Assembly (NCBI GenBank): GCA_022494885.1
Contig: JAGVSM010003426.1
Location: 1 to 64,000, forward strand
DNA: 64,000 bases
Origin: Micrasema longulum
Taxonomy: Eukaryota; Arthropoda; Insecta; Trichoptera; Brachycentridae
Direction: 5' to 3'
Of the stretch, positions 1-10,532 are shown piece after piece (position 1 is the first letter of the stretch; each line of letters opens with the position of its first letter). Both the position numbers and the translations under genes were made by a program. The notes beneath the pieces were generated by a model that did not search any database, was not told the DNA's origin, and saw only the letters and a list, made by a program, of their open reading frames with translations.

Positions 1-596
1 TGTTTATGCAATTTATACATGTAATACAATAGAATATTATTTCGTGAATATATTATATTACAGCGTATTATTATTTGTAAACACAAATGGCTCTAACCCC
101 TTTCATCAAGGGGCGGTAAAGGTCTCTATAATAACGTAGGCAATAGATTCTACCTCTAATTTGATAAGGGCGGTATTAAGCAACCTCTCACCTCCTTATT
201 GTATACACAAGCCTGTTTTATGAAGCTATTATTAATGCTTAACATATATTGCTTATCTGAACATTATATTTCAAGTATGCATTATTGTAAAAATGAAATA
301 AAATGGATTCATACCATAACCGAAACGGATGCGCTTTTTGGAAAGTAAAGTTTTTAATGTATTACAAGAGACATATCGCACCCTAAACTATTTACAATCT
401 TTTAACTTGTTAGTTTCATTAGTTTTAGTTTATGTGAGTTTTCATTATTATTGTTGTATTATTTGTGTTTTTATTACTAAAATTATTTAGCCAGAGTTTT
501 AACTCGTAACTCACAATTTTGCTGAAAATTAAATTGAAATGCCATTAGAAAAGTTATTCGGTGAAAACCTTAAAAATGCGTATAATAATTTAAAGT
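1..596. other. AT-rich DNA, no feature recognised
   Basis: No long open frame, RNA-like fold or repeat shared with the rest of the window was recognised here. There are short homopolymer runs only. It ends where a truncated LINE copy begins. Confidence 0.4.
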
Positions 597-956
597 GATA
601 AAATAGCAAGAGTCAAACTTGGTAAAGATAACCAAACAGCGGAGTTACCAAGAAGAAGAGGGGTAAGTTGGGTTGCTTTCGGCAAACTAAAACATATTTT
701 TGAAAATGAAGAAATCCCTGGATGCTTAAAAAGACAAGTATATGAATCGTGCATATTGCCGGTGACATCATACGGACTAGAAACCATGTCTGTTACACAA
801 AAAAGTAGCCAGAAATTGAAATGCACCCAACGATCCATGGAAAAACAGATGCTCGGTGTGTGTCTAAGAGACAGAATAAGAAAAGAAGAAATAAGGCGCC
901 AAACCGGAGTCATGGATATCATGGATTGTGCAGCAAAGTTACGAAGTAAACAGTGA
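597..956 (+). pseudogene. RTE-like LINE reverse transcriptase, C-terminal fragment
   Basis: An open frame of about 119 codons reads as the connection and C-terminal part of an RTE-clade LINE polyprotein. Landmarks are VKLGKDNQ near the start, then QVYESCILPVTSYGLETM, TQRSMEKQMLGVCLRDRI and the tail TGVMDIMDCAAKLR, ending in a TGA. The same landmarks occur in the minus-strand copy at 14930-15660, which proves it is a repeat. The N-terminal endonuclease and the RT catalytic part are missing, so this is a 5'-truncated insertion. The open frame on the opposite strand is a shadow. Clade is inferred from the tail; family identity is not established. Confidence 0.75.
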
Positions 957-964
957 AAGGTGAC

Positions 965-1105
965 GATAAAATATTTTTGAGAAGGTACAAGTAACATAAT
1001 ATTCTATGCATTGAGAGGGCTTATGACTTGTTATTGGCTGGTTTTAGGTGCCATTTTAAATACTGTGTAACATTAACTATTTTTCCCGTTCGAACATCCA
1101 CATTC
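965..1105 (-). repeat. Rep-A fragment
   Basis: Reverse-complement copy of the dispersed Rep-A repeat. It holds the block around GGGCTTATGACTTGTTATTG (central Rep-A consensus: 'cagccaatgacaggtcataa') and a degenerate 'gtgtaacatt' block. See the Rep-A entry at 11398 for the family description. Confidence 0.55.
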
Positions 1106-1585
1106 TTTTAATTTTAACAAACAAATGATTTTCGTAAAATTAAAAGTTAATCTTTGTTGATACGGTTGAGACACAGAGACGGCACAGTTTTTTTTATTGC
1201 ATGAAAAAAAAAATTTTAGTGTATTTTTGGGAAAAGATAATAAAAAATCATTAAATGAAAAAAAAGGATAGGTACTATTAAGAAAAAATTGTATGATGTA
1301 CATTTTCATCTTGCTAAAAGTCACAATAACTTTACGGGGTCGGGGAGGGGTAGGAGGGTCGCAAAACTTTGCAAAATTCCAGAAATTATAAACACGTGCA
1401 GTAAAAATTTCAACTGGCATAAATCATTGACGAAAGGCTGATTTTATTTTTTCCTTCTCTCAAACCCACAATGAAACTCTTCAAATTAAAACCAAACAAA
1501 AAAAATACTCCTCTATTTAGTATTATAAATATTTAAACATAAATATTTGTTATCACGGAAATTTCTATCACGATGCATGTACGAG
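1106..1585. other. AT-rich spacer
   Basis: The minus-strand open frame of 115 codons here (1073-1420) is rich in Phe, Lys and Ser. It shows no domain and no third-position GC bias, so it is read as chance. Nothing else was recognised. Confidence 0.4.
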
Positions 1586-1589
1586 TTAA

Positions 1590-1645
1590 TCTTAACAATT
1601 CTCTAATGGGTTAAATCTAGTCTTTGTCTACAAACAGATGGATAA
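1590..1645 (+). repeat. Rep-A 3' fragment
   Basis: A short copy of the distal Rep-A block, which in better copies reads roughly 'ccctagggagtgaaatccag' followed by 'cttgtctacaaacatttgg'. Here it is diverged. It is supported by order of blocks rather than by long identity. Confidence 0.4.
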
Positions 1646-1649
1646 ACAC

Positions 1650-4115
1650 AAAATATAATTAATTTAGTGTTATCACAAGAACCCAAATATTAAAAAACGA
1701 ACTTATTCAGTTTATTTTGTTACAATAAAATACGAAAAAATTCCTTAACTGAAATGGTTTCATGAAAAAATGATAAATGTTTGTAAATTTCACCTACAGC
1801 TGTTTTCTAGTCCTAAAGTTGACACATAGATTTTAAATTTTCTAATTACGCTTATTTTTACATTTCCATGTCTAAGAGTTTCTATTCCGTTAAAATATAT
1901 TTTCATCATGATCACCTCCCTTGTGGGTAAAATCCAGCACTGTCTTGTAAAATTTGCTAAAAAAGCAATGTCAAATAAAAGTTAATGAGATGTTTTGAAA
2001 ATCAATGTCGAATTCTGTAGATCATCGAGAATGACTTTATTCACAGATACATCTGAAGAAGCTTATAAGAGGTTCTTCAGTATAATGTTTTGACAAAAAT
2101 AACCCCCGTTTTAATAATTCACGCATCAAGAAATATACCTTAATCAGTTTCCAATATGATTGAATAAGAAAACAGATCTCTGCTTTAACTTTGGGGAGCT
2201 TCCGACAGAAGCTTTTAACATAAAAGCTTTGTAAAATAACACGTTTTATTGGATGTAAATATTCTCAAAATCCTTTCATATTTTCGTAGAGCAATATTTA
2301 GACCCTTCTAGTTATAACAATTTTCTAGTTAATAATAATATATGACATGTATTTTGTAAAGAAACTTGGATATGAATCCTTAACAAATGTATATTAGACA
2401 TTACTATACATTCAAATGTAAATATGCATTTCACACTTTTTTACTATGATCAGTGGTATTTTTTTTCCATTTATTCTTGCAAAAAATGCATCCTTAAAAT
2501 AATTCGTAGACTGAACATTTTAAACGGAGGAAAACTTTTTTTTTTCTAAGTGGATTTTTAAGATACTAGATTCTTACTAAACTATTAAACATAGTAAACC
2601 ATTTTTTTTACTATGTTTTTTCCATGACTTTGAGTATGCTGTTTTTAGTTTTTTCACTATGTTTTTTTCTGTATCTTTTACCATGTTCTTGATATTCGTT
2701 TTTTAAAAAGTTTTTTTTTTCTTTTTTTTTGCTGTGTTTTTTTATTTGTTTTTACTGTGTTTTTTCTTTACCTTTTGCTATGTTTTTTAACTACGTTTTT
2801 TAAAAATATTTTTTTTCTATGTTTTTTCATATGTTTTTACTTTGTTTTTTCTTTGATGATTTTTAGAAGAATTCAGGTTTCCATAAGTTCAACGCGAGAA
2901 AAAAAGATATGCTAATTGTGCCTACTACTAGACTGAAAAAAGAACTTGTATCTCAAACTGCGTACTACAAGAAGGCATTGCTGACAATTTTAAAAAGATT
3001 TGGTCAAGCACAGGCTGTTCGGAAAGAGCAACTATAGAGTCAAATAAAGACAACTTGGCATTAGATTTGTGTTTGTTGACTTTAGTTTGTTGATTTTAAT
3101 TTCGTTGATCATTAAAATTAATTGTTAGTAAGTAATTTAATGAGGTTTATAAGTGATTCAATGAACCTTATGTAAAGAATATACTAATGAAAACCAAGTT
3201 TTTACAATGTTTACTACCTTTTTCTAAAAATATCGTTTCTAATTTGTTATTTCTTAATATCGAGTATTGTTTTTAAAATTTGACTATCCATTAATAGAAT
3301 AAATAAACCCAGTAAGACAATCTTAGCAATTTTACATAAATGTATAATTTTATGAATATTTGATAATAAATTAATAAATGTGGTTTAACACTGAAATATT
3401 TAATTTTTCCTGAACTGGCACCTCAATCGTGTAATTGATCGCTGATTTCGTGTTAAAAAATAATGCTGGATAATAAATGGAAAATAATGGAAAAAAAATT
3501 AAATTGGTAAAAATAACAAAAGTTGCGCATCCATTTTGCATTGCAATGAATTTAATTTTGTTTGAAAAATCACTACGCATTTTAGTATTTTATTTTCATT
3601 AATTAAAACGTTTTAACACGTTTGTCAAACAAGCGCAATTATTGTCGCTTTTAAAAGCTTACATTGAAGTTAAACCAACAGTAGTGAATGAATTCAACTG
3701 TGCTTCATGAAATACTCTCCCGGGATTACTCCCGTGAAGTGATAATATACTATGCCAGATAGTGTAAACGAGTTTTGCTACATTATTGACAGTATTGTGA
3801 AACTAGCTACATATGGATTCAGTGTCGTAGTGAATCACTTTCATCAAATTGGTATAATCTATTCACGGACAATTGTAATGTAAAAGCTCTCCAATATACA
3901 GCTTTATATTGACAGCTATTTTGTCTATGGGAAAAGACCATTACAGGTGACTTCTGCTAGATATTGCATATATACTATTTAGCGTGTTGTCTAGATGTTA
4001 ATATTAAAATAAATTGTATGTTTTAGATTGAATTTTTGATTTTGTAATTGCTATTGTTTAATACTGTGTATACTTTTACTTTCCATTATGCTGTATCCCA
4101 ACTCAACACAGCGCT
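1650..4115. other. AT-rich DNA with a T-rich imperfect repeat zone
   Basis: Mostly featureless AT-rich DNA. From about 2570 to 2860 the + strand is dominated by runs of T6-T9 spaced by ACTATG, TATG or TGTG words, an imperfect simple repeat. A similar T-rich zone lies at 54480-54920. The short open frames here (for example 3371-3580 on the minus strand) show no domain. Confidence 0.5.
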
Positions 4116-4118
4116 CTT

Positions 4119-4249
4119 ATACCCGTATGCAGAGACAAAACTTAAGGTGAGGAAAGTACATTCTAATCTCAAATGCGGAGAATAACCCGAAGGTGAAGAC
4201 AATAGAATGTACTTTCCTCACGTTAAGTTTTGTCTCTGCATACGGGTAT
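4119..4249. repeat. Near-perfect palindrome (47-bp arms, 37-nt loop)
   Basis: The arm 4119-4165 is the reverse complement of 4203-4249 with a single mismatch (46 of 47). The loop is 4166-4202. Both arms contain ATGCAGAGACAAAACTTAA or its complement. A transcript from either strand would fold into a long hairpin. It could be a small foldback/MITE, a recent inverted duplication or a small-RNA precursor; the sequence alone does not decide. No second copy was noticed in the window. Confidence 0.85.
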
Positions 4250-4865
4250 TAGCCTCGTAGAGTCAGGGATGCATTTTTTTTGTAATACTCGTATAAATAT
4301 ATTTGTATGAACAAACTAAATAAATGAAAAATGCATAAAAACACAAATACGTAAATAAATACCGTCAATTTTTTTATAACGTTTTAAAATACTAAATTTC
4401 ATACAATTTCGGAAAACTGAATTTTTGGTTGAAATTTTTTAATATATACTCGTATTATGGAAATAAACACTCTACTAATAACACTAAACAAATATTCAAA
4501 TAAATAAACCTAACTTAAATTTATCTATAAATATACATGATCTGTCTTTTCTCTTAAAAATTTTGAACAATTTCATTTACAGTCCTTAGCTTTTAGAGCG
4601 GATTTCAATTAATTGTCCCGTTAAGTCAATACGACAGATTATTTTTTTTACAATCCATTGCCTAAAAAAAATATACTTAAATCTCATTTACCTATCGTTG
4701 CTGATCTTAATTTAAATTATTTTGTCTTCATTTAGATATTTTAAATCCTAAATTTTACAACTTCAAAAAAAACTTATATGAAATATAAACTTATGATATT
4801 TGAACTTAAAATTTTGTTCATAAATCCACCAGGTTCATGAAGAAGTATAAAAATTTAAAAAAATA
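4250..4865. other. AT-rich spacer
   Basis: No coding or repeat signal was recognised. Poly-A and TATA-like words are abundant and not informative at this base composition. Confidence 0.4.
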
Positions 4866-4867
4866 AA

Positions 4868-5045
4868 AAATTTCAGGCGTTGTCTAGTATGTAGGTGAAA
4901 AAATTCAATTAGAAGAATCTCACCCGAATTAATAAATGTTTCAGCTCTTTGACTTCACAAACATCAACATATGAAAGAATTGAAGGAATATATATGTTTC
5001 AGATACAGGCAGAATGGTGAATGTTACACAGTATGTAAATGAACC
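4868..5045 (+). repeat. Rep-A copy (proximal half)
   Basis: It begins with the Rep-A junction block (GGCGTTGTCTAG) and runs through 'gaatctcacccg', 'cagctctttgacttcacaaa' and 'ggcagaatggtgaatgttac', stopping near 'acacagtatgtaaat'. This is the Rep-A order seen at 11398. A LINE tail follows directly. Confidence 0.65.
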
Positions 5046-5149
5046 AATCATCTTGAAATAATTGTTAATTTAACTGAGATATTTAACCTATGTGTTCAAA
5101 CGACTAAGTATTTACGCCTAGCTAAATACTATTAAAATGATATAGTATG

Positions 5150-5555
5150 CACTTGTACAGTCATCGCTTTCCTATGGAATAATTGGATGGGAGGTAACTT
5201 ACAACGACCATACTTAACCATTAAAAACTCTTCAAAAAATTATATTAAAAATAATGCTTCACGAAAATCGCACTTTTCCTTCTTTCCAATTGTTTCAAGA
5301 AGCTAAACCTTAAGACATAAGACAAATATATTGTTTTCAATGTTTAAAATATACATTTTAGAACCAAAATATATTTAAAAGTAATTCAAATAGATTAAGT
5401 CAAAGAAGGAATCGTTTGATAGAAATACCACATTGTAAAACGAAGCTCGCACAGAGACATGCATATTTTACAGGCTCATTTTTTAATATTTTTTTTTTAC
5501 TAAAAAACACGCTCTATCCTAGATACAAAATAAAGATATGAACTCTTTTTTTCTA
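5150..5555 (+). pseudogene. CR1/L2-type (Kiri-like) LINE reverse transcriptase, C-terminal fragment
   Basis: The + strand reads, with stops and frame changes, as the C-terminus of a CR1/L2-group LINE: YGIIGW, TLQKIILKIML, LFQEA, DIRQIYCFQCLKYTF, NRLSQRRNRLIEIPHCKT and a final KNTLYPRYKI. The same landmarks appear on the minus strand at 53225-53640, where part is open. Catalytic RT motifs lie upstream and are absent, so the copy is 5'-truncated. The clade assignment is by motif memory and is provisional. Confidence 0.7.
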
Positions 5556-5890
5556 TGATATATTTTGTTGCTTTTTTATAATAAGGAATATTTTTATTTT
5601 CTTAAAAATATTTTTTATTTCCTTTTTTAATGATTATAAAAAAATACCATATAATCTTTTACGGAATATTTTCATTTCTCTTTCTTATGTTACACAAAAA
5701 TTATAACTGTCTATTTATTAAAGGAGAAAAAATTCATTGACATTTTCTCGTATACCCACGAACAGGCTATGGCTTTGTTGGATTTTTTCATTTACTATTA
5801 GTATGTATTTTATTACTATATAATTATCCTTAATTTTGTTAATACTGTGTTTTACCTCTTATGTTTATTGTAAAAAAAACAATTCAAGTT
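5556..5890 (+). mobile_element. 3' untranslated tail of the same LINE
   Basis: This AT-rich stretch follows the LINE C-terminus and is shared, in reverse orientation, with 52880-53220. Shared words include 'ataatcttttac', 'ctgtctattta', 'ttttctcgtatacccac' and 'aacaggc'. It marks the 3' untranslated region of the element. Confidence 0.6.
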
Positions 5891-5902
5891 TTAAAAAAAA
5901 AA

Positions 5903-5995
5903 ACAGCCAATGACAGGTCATAAGCTCTTTGGATGCCAAGACTTCTATATTACCTTCTCTTAAATGTTCTTCATCTTTGTTGTAATATGTTAATT
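5903..5995 (+). repeat. Rep-A fragment (distal half)
   Basis: It starts at the internal Rep-A block CAGCCAATGACAGGTCATAA and continues through 'tgccaagacttctatattac' to the 'tgttgtaa' block. The proximal half is absent. Confidence 0.65.
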
Positions 5996-6515
5996 GTAAC
6001 ATGTTTATGTTCTTTATTATATATGTGTAAGATATTCTTTAACTGAGTATACGAAATATTTTTTATTTATTACTTTTTTTTATACATATAACATCTGTAG
6101 TTTTGCCTAATAAATAATAATAAATTACTTATTTCTTATATACACAAAGCATTTCGTATGAAAATTAGCTACGTTTTCAACTTTCACGAGACTTTCCGGC
6201 AACTCATTAAACATTTGGTAACCTTTATTGTGTAGGTTGTTTTAAGTTACCGTCAGTCTTAGCTTACGAAAACTGAAATCATGTATTTTTAAATCACAGT
6301 GATCTTTGAATGTTCTTGTTTCCTGCTTATTGTGAGAACAGTGGCTTTATTTCAGTTCAATTGTATTGCTTGTATTTAATAAAACATTCTAACATGTATG
6401 AATAAGTTAACATAATAAAGATCGAAAATCTAGAAATAACTCTTGACTTTTAATTAATTTTCAAATTAAGAGTTCTTTCTGCAAATGTCTAACTCTGATA
6501 TTCTTAACAACAGAG
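5996..6515. other. AT-rich spacer
   Basis: No recognisable gene or repeat. TAATAA-rich simple sequence occurs near 6100. Confidence 0.35.
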
Positions 6516-6519
6516 GTGT

Positions 6520-7240
6520 GTTTTATTTAGAAATGCGATTTTGTAAGTTAATATCATTTTAGCATTACAAAAATTCAGTAAAAAGAAATAAATGGGTAGA
6601 AATTATAAGGAATTTAAGGAAATAATCTGATTGGGATTCATTAAAAAAATAATGTTTTTTGTAAACATTAAACAACTGATAACGAACTCAGAAGTCTTAA
6701 GTCGAGCTAGGACGGGCAGAGAACTCTTAATCACCATAAGTTCGTAAAATTTCATATCTGGGGCATATAATGCGTGGAGAAAAGTACCACTTGCTTCATT
6801 TAATTTTGAAAGGCAAGATTAAAGGTCACAGAGGGGCTGAAAGAAGACAGATGTCCTGGCTGCGAAATATACGAAACCGGACTGGTTTCAGGACTATGGA
6901 GCAGATTTTCCGGGCAGCACAGGATTGATAGACTTTTGCCAGAGTGATTGCCCACGTTGGGGATACCTGACAGGGCTCGAAGAAAAGAAGAGAAGAAGAA
7001 GTAAACATTAAAAAACAATAATTTTTTATTCACAAAAAAATAACATCCTTCTATTCATTTGGAGATGTATTCTCTGCAAAGGATGAATAAAACATTTAAC
7101 CTCCATTCTCTTTTTCCACTTAATAAATGGAAGATTTAAGAGCTATTAATATTTTCATGGCTAAGATCTACAGTTTGCTGAAAATCGCAATTAAATCGGT
7201 CCAGTAGTTATTCAGTACATCTTGGACACACACGGTGCCT
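6520..7240 (+). repeat. Rep-X copy, split by a LINE insertion
   Basis: The flanks 6520-6672 and 7001-7240 together match the uninterrupted copy at 42515-42930. Shared words include 'gaatgggtagaaat', 'taaggaatttaag', 'aataatctgattgg', 'gtaaacatt' and, at the distal end, 'aaatcggtccagt'. The distal motif resembles ends of common insect repeats, but the class is unknown. The LINE at 6673-7000 sits at the shared word 'gtaaacatt'. Confidence 0.7.
6673..7000 (+). mobile_element. RTE-like LINE 3' end, inserted with 12-bp target-site duplication
   Basis: The frame ending near 6999 reads YHLLHLILKGKIKG, RRQMSWLRNIRNRTG, then IFRAAQD, a stop, and a tail ending in GAA/AAG triplets. These are landmarks of an RTE-type LINE C-terminus with a (GAA)n 3' tail. 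It is bounded by GTAAACATTAAA at 6661-6672 and again at 7001-7012, an exact 12-bp target-site duplication. Premature stops show it is dead. The minus-strand open frames at 6800-7033 are shadows. Confidence 0.85.
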
Positions 7241-8050
7241 TTTATATATTATTTATTTATTATATTTCACAAGTGCTTTTTACAATATGAAATATAAGAA
7301 TATAATGAGTTAGATATACAAAAATTAAAAAACAATACTAAAACATAAGTATAAAAAGAAAAAGAAATAACAAGAAAAATATATACGTACATGTTTGTAT
7401 GTCAGCATACAGAAGACATAAAAAATATATAATGAATTAGTATTAGATCATTAGCAAAAGTAGCTTTTGTAAATAATTCGTTAATCGTTACAATAGAACA
7501 TCATAAAATATTTATAAAGAGATGATTTGAATTCACAGAGACTCACATAAATGTAAATAAACAAAAACATTTAAAGTTACGCATATTAATCAAAATTAAG
7601 ATGAAAAATAATATAAAAAACGCGCATTCTCTTACTTCCTGAGGTTTATTTTTGTTTCCAAAGTGGAACTACACATTTTTTTTATTACAATAAAAATCCA
7701 GCTACACCAAGAAATATCAGAAAAAAGACGCTATCCTTCGAAGTCAATTTAATACATTTTAAATATATAATTGATTAATTAACATCAATTATTGTAGCAT
7801 TAATTTTTCTACATGAAACTATTAGATTCATTGCTTCTAGCTTCCGGGTGCCAGATCAACTCGCTAGAAACTGTTATGATTTCATAATAATTAAGGAAGT
7901 TTGTGGCGGAACTTTCCCTTTGTTTAAAGTTCAGTTATCCCGTTGGCAGTTCTAATCTCGTTCTGCACTTGCCTTAATATTACCCATAATATTACGATGT
8001 GATATTGTATTCATAAGAAAATAACAAAAACTATTTGAAAATACTATATA
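7241..8050. other. AT-rich DNA, possible LINE 3' tail
   Basis: From 7245 the motif 'ttatttattatatttcacaa' followed by a long A-rich stretch resembles the reversed 3' end of a LINE, but no coding part was found. Around 7660-7730 the words 'ccagctacaccaagaaat' recur at 48195-48225, so a further diverged repeat is present. Confidence 0.35.
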
Positions 8051-8053
8051 TGC

Positions 8054-8418
8054 TTACACAATCCATTTCCGCTCTCCAGGTAGAGCGTTTGGTGTCCACG
8101 AAATGTCTGCAGGCCTCTGTCTGCGGCTTACTCTCGTGTGTCCTTCCCAGTCAGGTCCACGCCCCGCTGTAATATAAACTGCCGACGATATGCCAGCCGT
8201 GGACGTCCAGGATCGCGAGAACCTGAAAGCTCGCAAGCTTGGTTAAGATTTCCGAGAGGCATCCGTAATATATTGCCCAGCCAGTCGTATAGCCTCCACT
8301 TGATGACGGTTATCACCGAAGTTTGCTGGGTCCGTTGTCTTATTTCTCCATTCCTTCGGCATACGTCGTACCACGGCACGACCAGTATTCTTTCGAGGCA
8401 CTCGTACTCAAAACTCAA
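8054..8418 (-). pseudogene. RTE-like LINE reverse transcriptase, C-terminal fragment
   Basis: On the minus strand the frame from 8418 reads LERILVVPWYDV, NGEIRQRTQQTSVITVIKWR, DWLGNILRMPLGN and GRPRLAYRRQF. It then shifts frame near 8150-8200 into VDLTGK / GPDWEGHTRV and ADISWTPNALPGERKWIV before a stop. This 'switch to NQT.V...IK.RR..W.GH.LR', 'GRPK.RWR' and 'W.A..DR..WR' order is typical of LINE C-termini. A frameshift splits it. The + strand open frame at 8138 is a shadow. Confidence 0.7.
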
Positions 8419-8682
8419 TAGTTTTCTCTTTTGGGCCCTAATAAGGTGCTACTATTTGCATCATTGTGTAGGCGTTAGATCTTCAGAAACATTAATACTA
8501 TTGAATGCGGTACTTGCTAATTCTAGCCGCCCTTCCAGCTTTTTCTGAAAACTGTCATCTTCCCTTAGGTATACTCTCTGGAGTTTAAAACTCTCGACCC
8601 TTTAGAGGACCTTGCCTGACAAAACCGGGTATGTTGGGCACCCAGGCACGACTTATAATACACGTGAATGTTATTTTTTTTA

Positions 8683-8840
8683 ATGCACCACAACAGGCCA
8701 AGAGGCTCAATTTTATTGATTAATTATGGCACAGAACGCCCATGCTTGAGAAAAATCACGTTTTTTTGTGTTTTCACTGAGAACTGAACCCGGAACCTTC
8801 CGTGCGTGGGTTAAGTATCTTATCCATCACACCACAATGG
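8683..8840 (-). mobile_element. SINE-2 copy, tRNA-like head
   Basis: Read on the minus strand this has a degenerate pol III box A/box B head at 8770-8840 (box B complement 'ctgaacccggaacc'), a body with 'tttctcaagcatgggcg' and 'tgttgtggtgca' at the far end. The same order and length occur at 39147-39311. Two copies in one window and the promoter-like head support a SINE. Confidence 0.7.
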
Positions 8841-9215
8841 TTGTCAAAGTAGTGGTTTTCATATAATTTTTTTTTGCAAATCAATGGTTTTGGAGTACCC
8901 ATTTGGCCTATCAAAAGTGACTTAAGGGCCCCTGACCGAGTCGTTAAAAATGACCACGTCATCAGCATACTGCCATTCATCGACATTAGGAGATGGATAT
9001 TCCTCGGTCAAGTGATATTAATTTTCTCAATATAAAATCTGTAAGGTTTATAAATAAGAATGATGCAATGATGCAGCCTTTTAAAAAATATTTTTTATAT
9101 CCGGGTTGCTTTATTATTTACCTTGCTTATAATATACAAGGTTTATATATAAAAAGGTGAATTTTTCTGCAATTAAATTTCTTTAAATTTATCTTAACAG
9201 TTAGAATCAGGAGGG
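8841..9215. other. Spacer
   Basis: No coding or repeat signal was recognised beyond a T-rich run. Confidence 0.3.
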
Positions 9216-9475
9216 ATATACTTATGTGGACCAATCGGGTTCTTCTCAGCATTTGCTCATGTGGAGAGGAAACCACTTAACACTCTTCAGGAGAAGCCGG
9301 CCTGTTGGCAGCAGTCAACAGGCCTTCCGTTCCACTAGAGGAGTGCTCGGCATTTTCTTCCCTACTTTGGTTTATTTGACCAATTGCCTGCACTATAGGA
9401 TGCAGCCTTGTCGAACTCCGGTGGCGACCCCAAACCACTCTGTGACATTCGGCATTTGCTATTTAAGTTGAGGGC
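9216..9475 (+). pseudogene. Possible LINE C-terminal zinc-knuckle remnant
   Basis: This relatively GC-rich block reads, in one frame, SICSCGEETT followed by a stop and short open pieces. The CSCGEE word resembles the CCHC-type cysteine motif at the C-terminus of some LINE polyproteins, as in the clearer copy at 38155-38605. The rest is not recognisable. It is held as a weak call. Confidence 0.3.
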
Positions 9476-10145
9476 TTTAATCAGTTAATAAATTAAAATG
9501 CTGTACGAGAATACACAAATTTAATTAACTTCAGTGGTTAAAAAGCGATTAAAAGTTATTTTTGCCGACTTAAGTTATCTACTTAAATATTACTACTCAA
9601 AAGTACTTTAGAAAATTATGCTAAAAGGAAAAAATCCAGAAGATTTTTGGTTGAATAACAAATTTTCTTCTACCCTGTAAACATTACAGGCAGGCTTTTT
9701 TCTCTTATCTAAGTGAGCGATGCTACACAACTTTTCAGGAAAACTAAGCAATGTAATATTTAAAGTGCCCCTGTTTTTGCTTTCGTAAATCGCGCGGAAG
9801 TTTTTTGAAGATAAAATAAAGTTTGTGAAGTTCGGCTCCGCAGGGTTAGTGGGCTGTTTCAGCATTAACAAGCATTCATTTGCGCGGATGTCCGTATGTT
9901 AGACATTGAGGCAAATCGATTTGTCAATCGATCAATCACTTGGTCTGGGAGAGAGTTTTTTTTTAACGAAGTTTGACTATGACTTAATAAGACGAAATGA
10001 CTTACAATACGTGTAAGTGAGGACAGTTTATGAATAAAATAAAAATTGCACTTGATCATAACATTACATAAAAGCGATTGGGTTTCTAGAAGTGGATGTG
10101 AAAAAAAAGATACTACTGTTTGCTTGAAATTCTCGCTTAGGGCGA
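9476..10145. other. Spacer
   Basis: The minus-strand frames at 9608-9871 and 9865-10245 show no domain. The second is antisense to a LINE tail. No other signal was recognised. Confidence 0.35.
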
Positions 10146-10149
10146 ATAA

Positions 10150-10405
10150 AATTATATTAAAATTATTTAAGATTCTCAACTCACTCTTTGATGCGCCTGA
10201 ACTACTGAGCTCAATAAAATTAAATACCCAAACTAGAAATCTCAAACAAAACTTACTCTTTCATACCGATAACCATAGAACTAACTATGGTTTTCATTCC
10301 CCAATGCCCAGAATTCTTAGGTCTGCCAACAAACATACCAGTCTTGATTTCTTTGATAACAAGTTCTCTTCTTTCAAACGATCACTGAATCAAATTCAAT
10401 TATAA
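10150..10405 (+). pseudogene. CR1/jockey-type LINE, C-terminal fragment
   Basis: The + frame ending at 10405 reads LFDAPELLSSIKLNTQTRN, then HRTNYGFHSPMPRILRSAN and LDFFDNKFSSFKRSLNQ before the stop. The 'TNY..HSP..R..R.AN....DFF...SSFK' tail is characteristic of CR1/jockey-type LINEs. The upstream part of the ORF (10046-10150) is not recognised, so the element is 5'-truncated. The 3' untranslated part is shared with 38884-39060. Confidence 0.7.
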
Positions 10406-10532
10406 ACACCTCTCTCCCGCTTCCACTCCCACAAAGTCTACTATAAACCATCGAGTCTTTCTAATTTTGTTATAATAATTTTCTATGTATAAATGGGTCC
10501 ATAAAAATGCCCATTAGGCGTATATATAAATA
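10406..10532 (+). mobile_element. 3' untranslated tail of the same LINE
   Basis: It contains 'ctctcccgcttccactccca', 'tctactataaacca' and 'atgcccattaggcgtatata' followed by an A-rich tail. The same order is present on the minus strand at 38884-39060, confirming a repeat-family 3' end. Confidence 0.75.

Noticed and set aside
590..997. 135-codon minus-strand open frame
   Set aside because: It is antisense to the recognisable RTE-like LINE fragment at 597-956; its Ser/Leu/Phe-rich translation is the usual complement of Lys/Glu-rich LINE sequence. The same antisense frame recurs at 15165-15572.
1073..1420. 115-codon minus-strand open frame
   Set aside because: No domain, no third-position GC bias, and it is made largely of poly-A/poly-T-derived Phe/Lys/Asn runs.
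8138..8548. 136-codon plus-strand open frame
   Set aside because: Antisense to the LINE C-terminus at 8054-8418; the second half has no coding character.
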